Assembly (NCBI GenBank): GCA_030064795.1
Contig: JASJEI010000208.1
Span: forward strand, 1-17,086
Direction: 5' to 3'
Length of the DNA stretch: 17,086 nt
Source of the DNA: Pleurocapsa sp. MO_226.B13
GTDB lineage: Bacteria; Cyanobacteriota; Cyanobacteriia; Cyanobacteriales; Xenococcaceae
Positions 1 to 6,201 of the stretch are shown here, in pieces. Every line of letters begins with the position of its first letter. Positions within the stretch are counted from its first letter, which is position 1. The translations under genes were made by a program, and so were the position numbers. The notes beneath the pieces were generated by a model. The model made no database searches, was not told where the DNA came from, and saw nothing but the letters and a program-made list of their open reading frames with translations.

Positions 1-122
1 TATTCAAATGGATAAGTTTTAGCCAGAGGTTATTGCCCGCCGACCGCCCCAATTGTGAGGGGTAAGCGTGTCAAAGTCCCCAAATTCCTAGGGGCGGTCG
101 GCGAAGGCTGACCAACTTTGAC
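1..122. mobile_element. Right part of a 140 bp MITE-like element, copy 1 (cut by window edge)
   Basis: Positions 1-101 match 16986-17086 in the same orientation with one mismatch (C at 88, G at 17073). The outer end at 104-122 (AAGGCTGACCAACTTTGAC) is the exact reverse complement of 16968-16986, which starts the other copy. Joining the two gives an element of about 140 bp with 19 bp terminal inverted repeats. A second inverted pair lies inside, 38-50 against 91-103 (13 bp, CGCCGACCGCCCC). It encodes no protein, so it would need a transposase supplied elsewhere. Target duplications cannot be seen because neither copy is complete. Confidence 0.75.
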
Positions 123-394
123 CAGGTTTTCTCTCGGGGATTGGTAACGCCAGCCTGTGCTTGCCATTGCCAGTGGTTGATAGCAATGTTGCCATCGACT
201 AGTTTACTCATGAAGTACCTTGCTCCGTGATGCCAGGACACACCACAATTAATACACAAAAAGGTGACGCACATCGCCCTCATCCTAAAGTTCATCCAGC
301 CCATGCTGTTTAACTGACGCATCGAGGCATCAACCATTGGGTAGCCCGTTCTGCCTTCATACCAAGCCTCAAACAGTTCTAGAAACAAATTCAA
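71..394 (-). pseudogene. Cryptochrome/photolyase fragment (FAD-binding domain), broken at both ends
   Basis: The reading frame encodes about 95 residues typical of the helical FAD-binding domain of cryptochromes and photolyases: FEAWYEGRTGYPMVDASMRQL, then GWMNFRMRAM, then NHWQWQAQAGVTNP. After AGVTNP a normal protein would continue towards an FRIYNP-like segment. Here it runs into the MITE-like element at 122 and stops at 71 with unrelated residues. At the other end the only available start is TTG at 394, and an in-frame stop lies about seven codons upstream. The N-terminal photolyase domain and the rest of the FAD site are missing, so it should be non-functional. It is a different subfamily from the intact photolyase at 6202-7704. 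The homologous part is roughly 123-411. Confidence 0.8.
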
Positions 395-411
395 TTGGAG
401 GTCGGCGTTTC

Positions 412-577
412 CTCATTTGAATATCTTGGCTAGAAGATTTATTGGTTGCGATCGCTTTCTCTAATTCTTAATCTAAATCGAATTGTTGGTTCAATCAAAA
501 GAGATGATAGCCAAGGCTTACCAATAAATTCGCGGTCGCCAGTCAGATAAGCTACCTTCGCAGAGCGCGAAGATAGA
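412..577. other. Non-coding stretch between cryptochrome fragment and ftsH terminator
   Basis: No gene is visible. It holds one HIP1 palindrome near 448 and a small inverted repeat near 556-573 (CTTCGC / GCGAAG). On the minus strand, 401-424 reads ATTCAAATGAGG followed closely by CGCCGACC. This resembles the start and middle of the terminal MITE-like element, and may be a decayed copy at the other break of the cryptochrome fragment. Confidence 0.35.
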
Positions 578-607
578 ATAAAAAGAGGGCATTTTTGTAA
601 TGCCCTC
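578..607 (-). terminator. Rho-independent terminator of ftsH
   Basis: On the minus strand an 8 bp perfect stem (GAGGGCAT / ATGCCCTC, 585-607, 7-base loop) is followed directly by TTTTTATTC. It lies 34 bases past the ftsH stop codon, so it most likely ends that transcript. Confidence 0.85.
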
Positions 608-641
608 AGAGAAGAATATTAAAATATTAAACAGTTAAAGA

Positions 642-2534
642 TTAAGCTAAAACACTGTTTGATTCTTCGGTATGTTGCTGTGGTAACTCAGCGCGATCGA
701 GTAAAGACTGTAGTTTCTCGCCTTCAATTACCTCAACTTCCAGAATTTCTTGGGCGATTTGTTCTAGTAGATCTCTGTTAGTGTTCAGAATATCTAAAGC
801 TTGTTGATGAGCATCTTCGACGATGCTTTTCACTTCCTCATCGATCGCTTTTGCCGTTTCATCGCTGACCATGCGACGGGGGTTGCCCATACCTTGACCT
901 AAAAAGTTATTTTGCGCGCCTTTTTCGTATGCTAGAGGCCCTAAAACCTTACTCATACCATAGGTAGTTACCATTCTTTCGGCAAGGTCGGTAGCCCGTT
1001 GTAGGTCGTTGGATGCCCCCGTAGTAATACTGTTAAAGACAATTTCTTCGGCCGCACGTCCCCCAAGCATGGTGGCAATCTGGTCTTTTAATTCTGATTC
1101 GGACAACAAAAAGCGGTCTTCGGTAGGCATTTGAAGAGTATAACCAAGGGCAGCCATTCCGCGAGGGACAATGGAGATTTTAGCGACTCTGCCACCTCCA
1201 GGCATTACTGCACCGACTAGTGCATGACCGACTTCGTGATAAGCGACGATGTTCTTTTCTTTATCGTTAAGTACGCGGGATTTTTTCTCTAAACCAGCTA
1301 CTACTCTTTCAATAGCTTCATTAAAGTCTGCTTGCGTTACGGTTTCTCTTTTATTTCTGGCTGCTAATAAAGCAGCTTCGTTAACTAAATTGGCTAAATC
1401 GGCCCCTGCAAAACCAGGCGTGCGGGTAGCGACTTGTTTTAGGTCTACTTCTACGTCTAATTTGACTTTTGCTGCATAAATTTCTAATATTTTCTGACGA
1501 CCAGCTAAATCGGGACGGTCTACCAATACCTGACGGTCAAATCGACCAGGACGTAACAAAGCAGGGTCGAGGGTTTCGGGGCGGTTGGTGGCAGCCAGCA
1601 CGATTACCGTCGCATCTCCCGCAGCAAAACCATCCATTTCTGTCAGCAATTGGTTTAAGGTTTGTTCGCGCTCGTCGTTTCCGCCAACAAAGCCATTTTG
1701 TCCTCCGCGAGATTTACCGATCGCATCTAACTCATCGATAAAAACAATACAGGGAGCTTTTTGTTTTGCCTGTTCAAATAAATCTCTGACTCTGGCTGCA
1801 CCCGCACCGACAAACAGTTCGACAAACTCCGAACCAGAAATACTAAAGAAAGGTACTCCTGCTTCTCCTGCTACCGCTTTTGCCATCAGGGTTTTACCAG
1901 TCCCAGGAGGCCCTACTAATAGTACTCCTTTGGGTATTCTCGCACCGATAGCTTTGTAGCGATCTGGACTTTTCAAAAAGTCTACAATCTCGGTTAATTC
2001 TGCTTTGGCTTCTTCGACTCCCGCTACATCGTCAAAAGTAACTTTAGTTGAATCTCCTTCTACGTATACTTTGGCTCGGCTTTTAGTCAAAGATAAAGCA
2101 CCCTGCGCGCCTCCCGCACTGCGACTGATAAAGAATTGCCAGATAGCAACAAAGATCAATGGTGGAATGACCCAACCCAATATGCTACCCAACCAATTAT
2201 TTCTGGGTGGTGGTGCTGCGGTAAACTCGACTCCATTATCTTCTAGACGTTTGGGTAATTCTAAATCTAGAACGGGGTTGGTGCGGTAAATCTGGGGTTG
2301 TTCGGCGTTTTCGTCCTTGAGTTCGTAAACAATCTCATTTTGCCCCACAGATGCTCTAGCTACATTGCCATCTTCTACCTGGTCGATGAACATACTGTAG
2401 GGTACTTGAGGAACAGGATTACCAAATAACTGGGGCAAGAAAAGATTGGTAAAGAGAAATAATCCTGCTACCAAAAATAAGATATTGGAAATTAAACGCG
2501 ATCGCGATCCCGGTGGTTTATCTTTAACAGCCAT
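642..2534 (-). CDS. ftsH: ATP-dependent zinc metalloprotease FtsH
   Basis: 630-residue membrane-anchored AAA+ protease, full length for the family. Seen in the sequence: membrane segments at about residues 14-36 and 115-136 with a periplasmic or lumenal domain between; Walker A GPPGTGKT at 208-215; pore motif FVG at 241-243; Walker B with FIDE at 265-268; second region of homology with RPGRFDR at 328-334; zinc motif HEVGH at 433-437; and the third zinc ligand Asp near 510 (TGASND). FtsH pulls out and degrades membrane and soluble proteins. In cyanobacteria paralogues are known to remove damaged D1 during photosystem II repair. Which paralogue this is cannot be settled here. It starts at ATG 2534 with a purine-rich GAGAAGAAAG upstream. 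Single-gene unit with its own terminator. Confidence 0.97.
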   Translation of the reverse strand: MAVKDKPPGSRSRLISNILFLVAGLFLFTNLFLPQLFGNPVPQVPYSMFIDQVEDGNVARASVGQNEIVYELKDENAEQPQIYRTNPVLDLELPKRLEDNGVEFTAAPPPRNNWLGSILGWVIPPLIFVAIWQFFISRSAGGAQGALSLTKSRAKVYVEGDSTKVTFDDVAGVEEAKAELTEIVDFLKSPDRYKAIGARIPKGVLLVGPPGTGKTLMAKAVAGEAGVPFFSISGSEFVELFVGAGAARVRDLFEQAKQKAPCIVFIDELDAIGKSRGGQNGFVGGNDEREQTLNQLLTEMDGFAAGDATVIVLAATNRPETLDPALLRPGRFDRQVLVDRPDLAGRQKILEIYAAKVKLDVEVDLKQVATRTPGFAGADLANLVNEAALLAARNKRETVTQADFNEAIERVVAGLEKKSRVLNDKEKNIVAYHEVGHALVGAVMPGGGRVAKISIVPRGMAALGYTLQMPTEDRFLLSESELKDQIATMLGGRAAEEIVFNSITTGASNDLQRATDLAERMVTTYGMSKVLGPLAYEKGAQNNFLGQGMGNPRRMVSDETAKAIDEEVKSIVEDAHQQALDILNTNRDLLEQIAQEILEVEVIEGEKLQSLLDRAELPQQHTEESNSVLA

Positions 2535-2561
2535 AGTTCTTTCTTCTCTATAAGATCTATC

Positions 2562-2590
2562 TATTATTTTAATTTTTTCACGCTTGTAAA
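2562..2590 (-). promoter_or_regulatory. Possible ftsH promoter
   Basis: Minus strand: TTTACA (2585-2590), 17 bp spacer, ATAATA (2562-2567), giving a start about 20 bases before the ftsH ATG. A 9 bp inverted repeat, TCTATCTAT (2556-2564) and ATAGATAGA (2607-2615), brackets this promoter and could be a regulator site. Motif match only. Confidence 0.35.
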
Positions 2591-2620
2591 TTTCTTTGAT
2601 ACAACGATAGATAGACTTTT

Positions 2621-2640
2621 AGTTATTGGTAGTTATTGGT
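2621..2640. repeat. Two tandem copies of AGTTATTGGT
   Basis: Two exact 10 bp copies, side by side, directly before the inverted end of the 2639-2823 repeat. Similar short repeats are common beside cyanobacterial intergenic palindromes. The flanks of the hairpin at 13617 carry a related 10-mer (AGTTGTTAGT on the minus strand). Confidence 0.7.
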
Positions 2641-2823
2641 AGGGTGGGCGACGCGTCTATCACGGATACACTCAATGCGATATCCGAAGGTGTATCCTTT
2701 AGGACAAGTGCAAGCCGCGACCCACGACGCGCAGCTAGTCCTTGAGGATAAAGCTAGTACGAAGAGTGCAAATTTCCAGCCAGCAAAGATTAAATGACCA
2801 CGTGTTATTTTTGCCCACCTTAC
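2639..2823. repeat. Intergenic repeat bounded by inverted ends
   Basis: The ends GTAGGGTGGGC (2639-2649) and GCCCACCTTAC (2813-2823) pair with one mismatch. Inside, GCTAGTCCTTGAGG (2734-2747) is preceded by GACGCGCA, closely matching the core of the repeats at 12965-13043 and 13617-13660. A 77-codon minus-strand ORF covers it, but it has no recognisable protein features. This and the ftsH promoter fill the 2535-2846 spacer. Confidence 0.6.
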
Positions 2824-2846
2824 TTTTCCCCCGCTTTCTTCGTCTT

Positions 2847-2874
2847 TTGAAATCAAAATGACTTCTGCTATAAC
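2847..2874 (+). promoter_or_regulatory. Sigma-70-type promoter of the PH-domain gene
   Basis: TTGAAA (2847-2852), 16 bp spacer, TATAAC (2869-2874). The predicted start near 2881 leaves a leader of about 35 bases before ATG 2916. This supports 2916 rather than the upstream TTG at 2883 as translation start. Confidence 0.5.
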
Positions 2875-2915
2875 GGGGTTAGTTGACGACAGCCAGAAAT
2901 TATCAAAAGTTCTCT

Positions 2916-3527
2916 ATGTTTAAAAGAATTGCTTCTGATGCACTCGGTCTAAGCGATATTGGAATTATTGTTAAACCCGAAGACTATGACAAAGTAGAAT
3001 CTGATGATTTTGTTTTGCATGAGGAAAAGGAAAAAATCTTTTTTATTATTAAATCAAAAGCAGACGAATATTGCTTTACTAATAAAGCTTTGATTCATGT
3101 CGATGGAACATCTGCTGTGAGCAAGAAGCGTATTTTAAAACGTTTGGACTATAGCAAGTATCCGATTGAAAATGTATTTTTAGAAACTGCTGGTACTATC
3201 GATCTCGATATTGAAATTAAATTTAGTATTGGCCCACACAAATATTCTCTTGACGTTCATAAAAGATATTTAGAAGAATTGAAATATTTATACAAAGCTT
3301 TAATTAAGATTGGTTCTCTCCAAGAAACTAATGCCCAACATCTTGAATATGCTCACAGTAGCTTAGAAATTGCTGCTAAATCCGTCAATCGCTCCTCAAG
3401 TTCTCAAACTACAGAACAAGAATTTAAAAAGATCAATGAGTATGTTTTTGAATGGTTAACCCATTTTCATGCTACCTATAATACTAAAGATTTTACGTCC
3501 GCTTTTGAAACCTTTATCAATCAGTAA
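2916..3527 (+). CDS. Bacterial PH-domain protein, YvbH-like
   Basis: 203 residues from ATG 2916 (MFKRIASDALGLSDIG). The first 130 or so residues match my memory of the YvbH/bPH family (formerly DUF1696): EDYDKVESDDFVLHE, then IKSKADEYCFTNKALIHVDG, then an SAVSKKR turn and ETAGTIDLDIEIKFSIG. This family folds as a small pleckstrin-homology-like beta barrel, generally of unknown cellular role. The C-terminal 70 residues are helical and polar and I do not recognise them. No signal peptide or membrane segment is seen, so it should be cytoplasmic. The frame is open back to TTG 2883, but those extra 11 residues look unlike the family start. There is no clear Shine-Dalgarno sequence. It converges on the methyltransferase gene, 25 bases away. 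Confidence 0.8.
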   Translation: MFKRIASDALGLSDIGIIVKPEDYDKVESDDFVLHEEKEKIFFIIKSKADEYCFTNKALIHVDGTSAVSKKRILKRLDYSKYPIENVFLETAGTIDLDIEIKFSIGPHKYSLDVHKRYLEELKYLYKALIKIGSLQETNAQHLEYAHSSLEIAAKSVNRSSSSQTTEQEFKKINEYVFEWLTHFHATYNTKDFTSAFETFINQ

Positions 3528-3552
3528 TACATCAAATAATCTATCTCAGTCC

Positions 3553-4404
3553 TCAATCTCCAGTACTGAATTTACGGGCAATTTGAAACAGGGAAAGATA
3601 GGATAATTCTAGGCGATCGCCATAGTTTAGTTGCAATACTTTTTTTAACTCTGCTAAGAGAAGATGGCGTTGGGTTGGTTTTAGGTTGATGTAAGGAGAA
3701 AGAGTAGTTAATAAAGTTAAATATTCATCCGTGGTGTAATTTAACTGACAAATCATTTGTTCGCTAACTAAGTCTTGAAAATAACCAGAATCAATGATTT
3801 CCTGTCCAAACTTGTCTAGATTTTGTTGATGGTTTTCGATGCTTTCGTGGAAAGCTAGATCTGGTGCATGAGTCTGATAAACTTCCGTCAACTTTTGACC
3901 AATTTCATAACTCGGTTGGGGTGGCGTATTCCATAATAAAACCAAGCAACCCCGATTTTTTAATGCCAAGGCACTTTTGCGAGTTCTGATTTCTGGCGTT
4001 ACCCAATGAAAAGAGGTTGTGGCAATTACGGCATCGAATCTCTGGCTAGTTAACTTCCATTCTTCAAAGGTAGTATTAATAAACTCTACATTTGAATAAT
4101 TGGCACATTTGCGTCGAGCTATTTCACAGGCAGCTAAACTAGGCTCTATCCCCACTAATTCTACTCCTAGTTTTGCCAACTCAATACTGGCAATTCCTGG
4201 CCCAGAGCCAATTTCTAATACTCTCTTTTGTGGTTGTAACCTAGCGATTTCCCCTACTCTCTCGATTAACTGACTCGGATAACGAGGTCTGGTGCGATCG
4301 TAAGCTTCTGCCACATCGCTATACCAACTGCTTTTGTCAGCACAACGGTAAATATTTTTCAGTAAGCTCGATACACCGCTATTCCAGGCTTCTGATTCAG
4401 TCAT
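3553..4404 (-). CDS. Class I SAM-dependent methyltransferase
   Basis: 283 residues. Seen: a YDRTRPRYP segment at 35-43; motif I VLEIGSGPG at 62-70, which binds S-adenosylmethionine; an acidic residue ending the second strand (GIEPS, Glu 87); and FDAVIATTSFHWV at 123-135, typical of the Methyltransf_11/25 type. Such enzymes methylate small molecules or occasionally proteins or RNA, and the substrate cannot be read from the sequence. The C-terminal half carries the less conserved substrate region. No membrane segments. It starts at ATG 4404 with a weak upstream AGAG. It stands alone: the neighbours are convergent (PH-domain gene) or a divergent non-coding transcript whose promoter begins 24 bases upstream. 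Confidence 0.9.
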   Translation of the reverse strand: MTESEAWNSGVSSLLKNIYRCADKSSWYSDVAEAYDRTRPRYPSQLIERVGEIARLQPQKRVLEIGSGPGIASIELAKLGVELVGIEPSLAACEIARRKCANYSNVEFINTTFEEWKLTSQRFDAVIATTSFHWVTPEIRTRKSALALKNRGCLVLLWNTPPQPSYEIGQKLTEVYQTHAPDLAFHESIENHQQNLDKFGQEIIDSGYFQDLVSEQMICQLNYTTDEYLTLLTTLSPYINLKPTQRHLLLAELKKVLQLNYGDRLELSYLSLFQIARKFSTGD

Positions 4405-4427
4405 CTCTAAAAGTTGGCAAATATTTT

Positions 4428-4456
4428 TTACAAAAGTTAATATTAGCTGCTATACT
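4428..4456 (+). promoter_or_regulatory. Sigma-70-type promoter of orphan transcript
   Basis: TTACAA (4428-4433), exactly 17 bp, TATACT (4451-4456). It fires rightwards, away from the methyltransferase, with a start expected near 4463. No gene on this strand follows for more than 3 kb, but a terminator lies at 4663-4690. Confidence 0.55.
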
Positions 4457-4462
4457 AGAAAC

Positions 4463-4690
4463 ATAAGTTAACAAACCTAGTTGCCAAGCGACTAACGTTT
4501 AGACAGTACGGCTTAGAATTTAAATCAACTTAAATCGGTACTTCTAAGTATGTTTAATAGCTTATGTATATTTAGTTTTTATCTTAAATTACTAAGTTAA
4601 TTCTGTTGCAGTAGCAGCAAAAGCGAGCAAGCAATCTTCTCAAAATCAACATCTCCTAATCAACCTCAGTCTGGTAGCTGGGGTTTTTTT
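4463..4690 (+). ncRNA. Candidate small non-coding RNA (about 220 nt)
   Basis: This spacer is bounded by a good promoter and a good terminator on the same strand. The longest ATG-started reading frame I find is about 16 codons, without a ribosome binding site. The ends are complementary: 4474-4485 (AACCTAGTTGCC) can pair with 4673-4685 through 12 pairs with a single bulged G and some G-U pairs. Inside, CTTAGAA (4512-4518) pairs with TTCTAAG (4542-4548) around an inner ATTTAA/TTAAAT stem. Paired ends and this size recall 6S RNA. I cannot find the family's features, and the neighbours are not those I associate with cyanobacterial 6S. The Yfr1 core ACTCCTCACAC is absent. Identity unknown. Confidence 0.45.
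4663..4690 (+). terminator. Rho-independent terminator of orphan transcript
   Basis: 7 bp stem ACCTCAG / CTGGGGT (one T-G pair), 8-base loop, then seven T. The T tract is only on the plus strand, so it serves a rightward transcript and not pth, which converges from the other side. Confidence 0.75.
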
Positions 4691-4725
4691 ATTAACAGCT
4701 TTTATTTATTCGCGCTTTCAAACAA

Positions 4726-5373
4726 TTACGATTCAAGATTAGCTGAAAATCCATTGTAGCGACTCATAGATTTCTCAATTCCTTCTTTTAAGCTAAATTC
4801 AATTGCAGCGATCGCTATTTGTAACACTTCTTCGATCGTTTTAGCTTCAGGAGGAGAAAATTTACCTAAAACGTGGCTGACAGTTTGCTTTTTACCATCT
4901 GACTTACCGATGCCAATCCTCAGACGGGGAAACTCCTTTATTCCTAGATGAGCAATAATTGATTTCATCCCATTATGTCCTCCAGCCGATCCTGTTAGAC
5001 GCATCCGCAATCGACCAACAGGCAAATCCATATCATCATAAATGACTAATACAGATTGAGGGTCTATTTTATACCAGTCTGTCACTGCTCTTACTGATTG
5101 TCCCGAACGATTCATGTAGGTAAGAGGTTTGAGTAAACGAATCTTTTTTCCTCTAACAACCCCTTCAGCAAATGAACCTTGGTAACGTTTGTTTTCTTTT
5201 AATTCTAGTTGCCAGATTTTAGCTAGCTCGTCAACCGCACTAAAACCAATATTGTGTCTAGTTCGATCGTATTTTGGTTCGGGATTACCTAAGCCAACAA
5301 TTAATTTAGGAATTATTAATGCAGTTGAATCAGAAGTCACAGAAAACAGTAAATAAGCAGTGAAGACAGGCAA
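4726..5373 (-). CDS. pth: Peptidyl-tRNA hydrolase
   Basis: Cleaves peptidyl-tRNA released early from ribosomes and so recycles tRNA; cytoplasmic and essential in most bacteria. The family body starts at IPKLIVGLGNPEPKYDRTRHNIGF, which holds the conserved Asn and the catalytic His. It continues with LLKPLTYMNRSG, VIYDDMDLPVGRLRMR, GSAGGHNGMKSI and FPRLRIGIG, all diagnostic. Length is about 190 residues after the extension, normal for the family. The start is uncertain: TTG 5373 has AGGTGG upstream at a long 12-base spacing, while GTG 5340 gives a shorter leader (MTSDSTALIIPK). I see no in-frame ATG before the core. It follows the DUF2811 gene by 16 bases, and the AGGTGG overlaps that gene's stop, so the two are probably one operon. 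Confidence 0.96.
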   Translation of the reverse strand: MPVFTAYLLFSVTSDSTALIIPKLIVGLGNPEPKYDRTRHNIGFSAVDELAKIWQLELKENKRYQGSFAEGVVRGKKIRLLKPLTYMNRSGQSVRAVTDWYKIDPQSVLVIYDDMDLPVGRLRMRLTGSAGGHNGMKSIIAHLGIKEFPRLRIGIGKSDGKKQTVSHVLGKFSPPEAKTIEEVLQIAIAAIEFSLKEGIEKSMSRYNGFSANLES

Positions 5374-5389
5374 TTAACTATTGTACCAC

Positions 5390-5611
5390 CTAATTTGATT
5401 GAAACAGTGTTTCTAAATAGACTCTGGCACAGGCGCGGTAGTTTTGAGAAGCTTCTACACTCTGTCCGCTATTATTTTGCAGTAAAAACAAAGATAAAGC
5501 AGCAGCAAAAACTCGGTCTTGATCCCAATGGGGATGGGTTTCAAGATAATTTTGTAATGATAAATGGAGTTCTTCGGGGATTTCTGCCAAAATGCTTACA
5601 GTTGAATTCAT
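5390..5611 (-). CDS. DUF2811-type small cyanobacterial protein
   Basis: 73 residues, MNSTVSILAEIPEELHLSLQ, then ETHPHWDQDRVFAAALSLFLLQN, then ARVYLETLF. This matches my memory of the DUF2811 family, small proteins restricted to cyanobacteria with no assigned function. It is predicted helical and soluble, with no cysteine cluster or membrane segment. The pattern is faintly like a ribbon-helix-helix or CopG-like protein, but this is a guess. It starts at ATG 5611. A TATAAT (minus strand, 5617-5622) sits only 5 bases upstream, so the message could be nearly leaderless. The gene is the first of a likely two-gene unit with pth. Confidence 0.85.
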   Translation of the reverse strand: MNSTVSILAEIPEELHLSLQNYLETHPHWDQDRVFAAALSLFLLQNNSGQSVEASQNYRACARVYLETLFQSN

Positions 5612-5744
5612 GGTTGATTATATGCTCCCATTAAGATGATTTTTTGGTTTTTATGGACACAAAACTCGGGTTTTGCTCGAATACTGAGAATCATTGGGCT
5701 TTTAGCGATTAAGACAACCTTTTATCTAGAGGTGAAATAAAATA

Positions 5745-5810
5745 ATGGCTTTACATATTACGTTACTTAACAGTAGAAACAAGATTCTCATCTATCGAGA
5801 TAAAGTTTAG
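5745..5810 (+). CDS. Possible 21-residue small protein
   Basis: ATG GCT TTA... to TAG encodes MALHITLLNSRNKILIYRDKV. Its case rests on the ribosome binding site AGAGGTGA (5728-5735), a seven-base match to the anti-Shine-Dalgarno sequence, 9 bases before the ATG. This is better than for most genes in the window. I recognise no family. The sequence is basic, with a mildly hydrophobic start. No convincing promoter is seen. It could be a real small protein, an upstream relic of a lost gene, or chance. Confidence 0.3.
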   Translation: MALHITLLNSRNKILIYRDKV

Positions 5811-6049
5811 GTCTTTGTGTACTTGCTAAATTGCTCGTTGGATCATTGTTGTCTGAAAAGGGGGCTGTTTGTCAATGTTACAGAATATTAAAAGAACTCT
5901 TAAATAAATTGTAGCTCTATGTGAATAATAGAGTTGTAGGGGATTTTTTTTTACATTTATTTACATAATCTAATTAACAAACAGTTAACGATAGATAAAT
6001 AAAAACAATCCCCACTAGAGACTTAAGACTGTAATGTTACGTTCTAGCC

Positions 6050-6101
6050 TGTGGAAAAACCTGGGTAAAATGTGGAAAATCTTCTTGGAGTTTGTGGAAA
6101 T
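6050..6101. other. Three DnaA-box-like sequences, 21-22 bp apart
   Basis: TGTGGAAAA at 6050-6058, TGTGGAAAA at 6071-6079 and TGTGGAAAT at 6093-6101, all in one orientation. The first two are exact reverse complements of TTTTCCACA, the form reported for cyanobacterial DnaA boxes. Their starts are 21 and 22 bp apart, two helical turns, so they would lie on one DNA face. A weaker TATGGGGTA follows at 6113. Compatible with an origin or a DnaA-regulated site. Confidence 0.55.
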
Positions 6102-6201
6102 AGGGGGGAATCTATGGGGTAAATCGATCGCTTAAAATAAGAATTAATAATTTTTATTCGATTTTTGGCCAAAGTAAAATTTTACTGCTCTGCCATTTTC
6201 A

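Larger units (their letters stand above)
5612..6201. other. 590 bp AT-rich spacer; candidate DnaA-binding region
   Basis: No long gene. In order it holds: a hairpin CAAAAC/GTTTTG (5661-5676); a 21-codon ORF at 5745-5810; an 8 bp stem AGCTCTAT/ATAGAGTT (5913-5935); an AT-rich tract at 5943-6008 bracketed by GGGGATT (5939-5945) and AATCCCC (6007-6013); three DnaA-box-like sequences at 6050-6101; and a 14 bp perfect palindrome AGTAAAATTTTACT (6173-6186) just past the end of the photolyase gene. Confidence 0.6.

Noticed and set aside
2623..2856. 77-codon minus-strand ORF between ftsH and the PH-domain gene
   Set aside because: It lies almost wholly in the palindromic repeat, and the product has no recognisable domain or ribosome binding site.
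2883..2915. TTG start for the PH-domain protein
   Set aside because: The family begins MFKRIASDALGLSDIG, and the promoter at 2847-2874 would start transcription near 2881, fitting ATG 2916.
4463..4690. Orphan transcript as Yfr1, tmRNA, SRP RNA or RNase P RNA
   Set aside because: The Yfr1 core, the tmRNA ends and tag, the SRP loop and the size of RNase P RNA are all absent. 6S RNA is left open but unproven.
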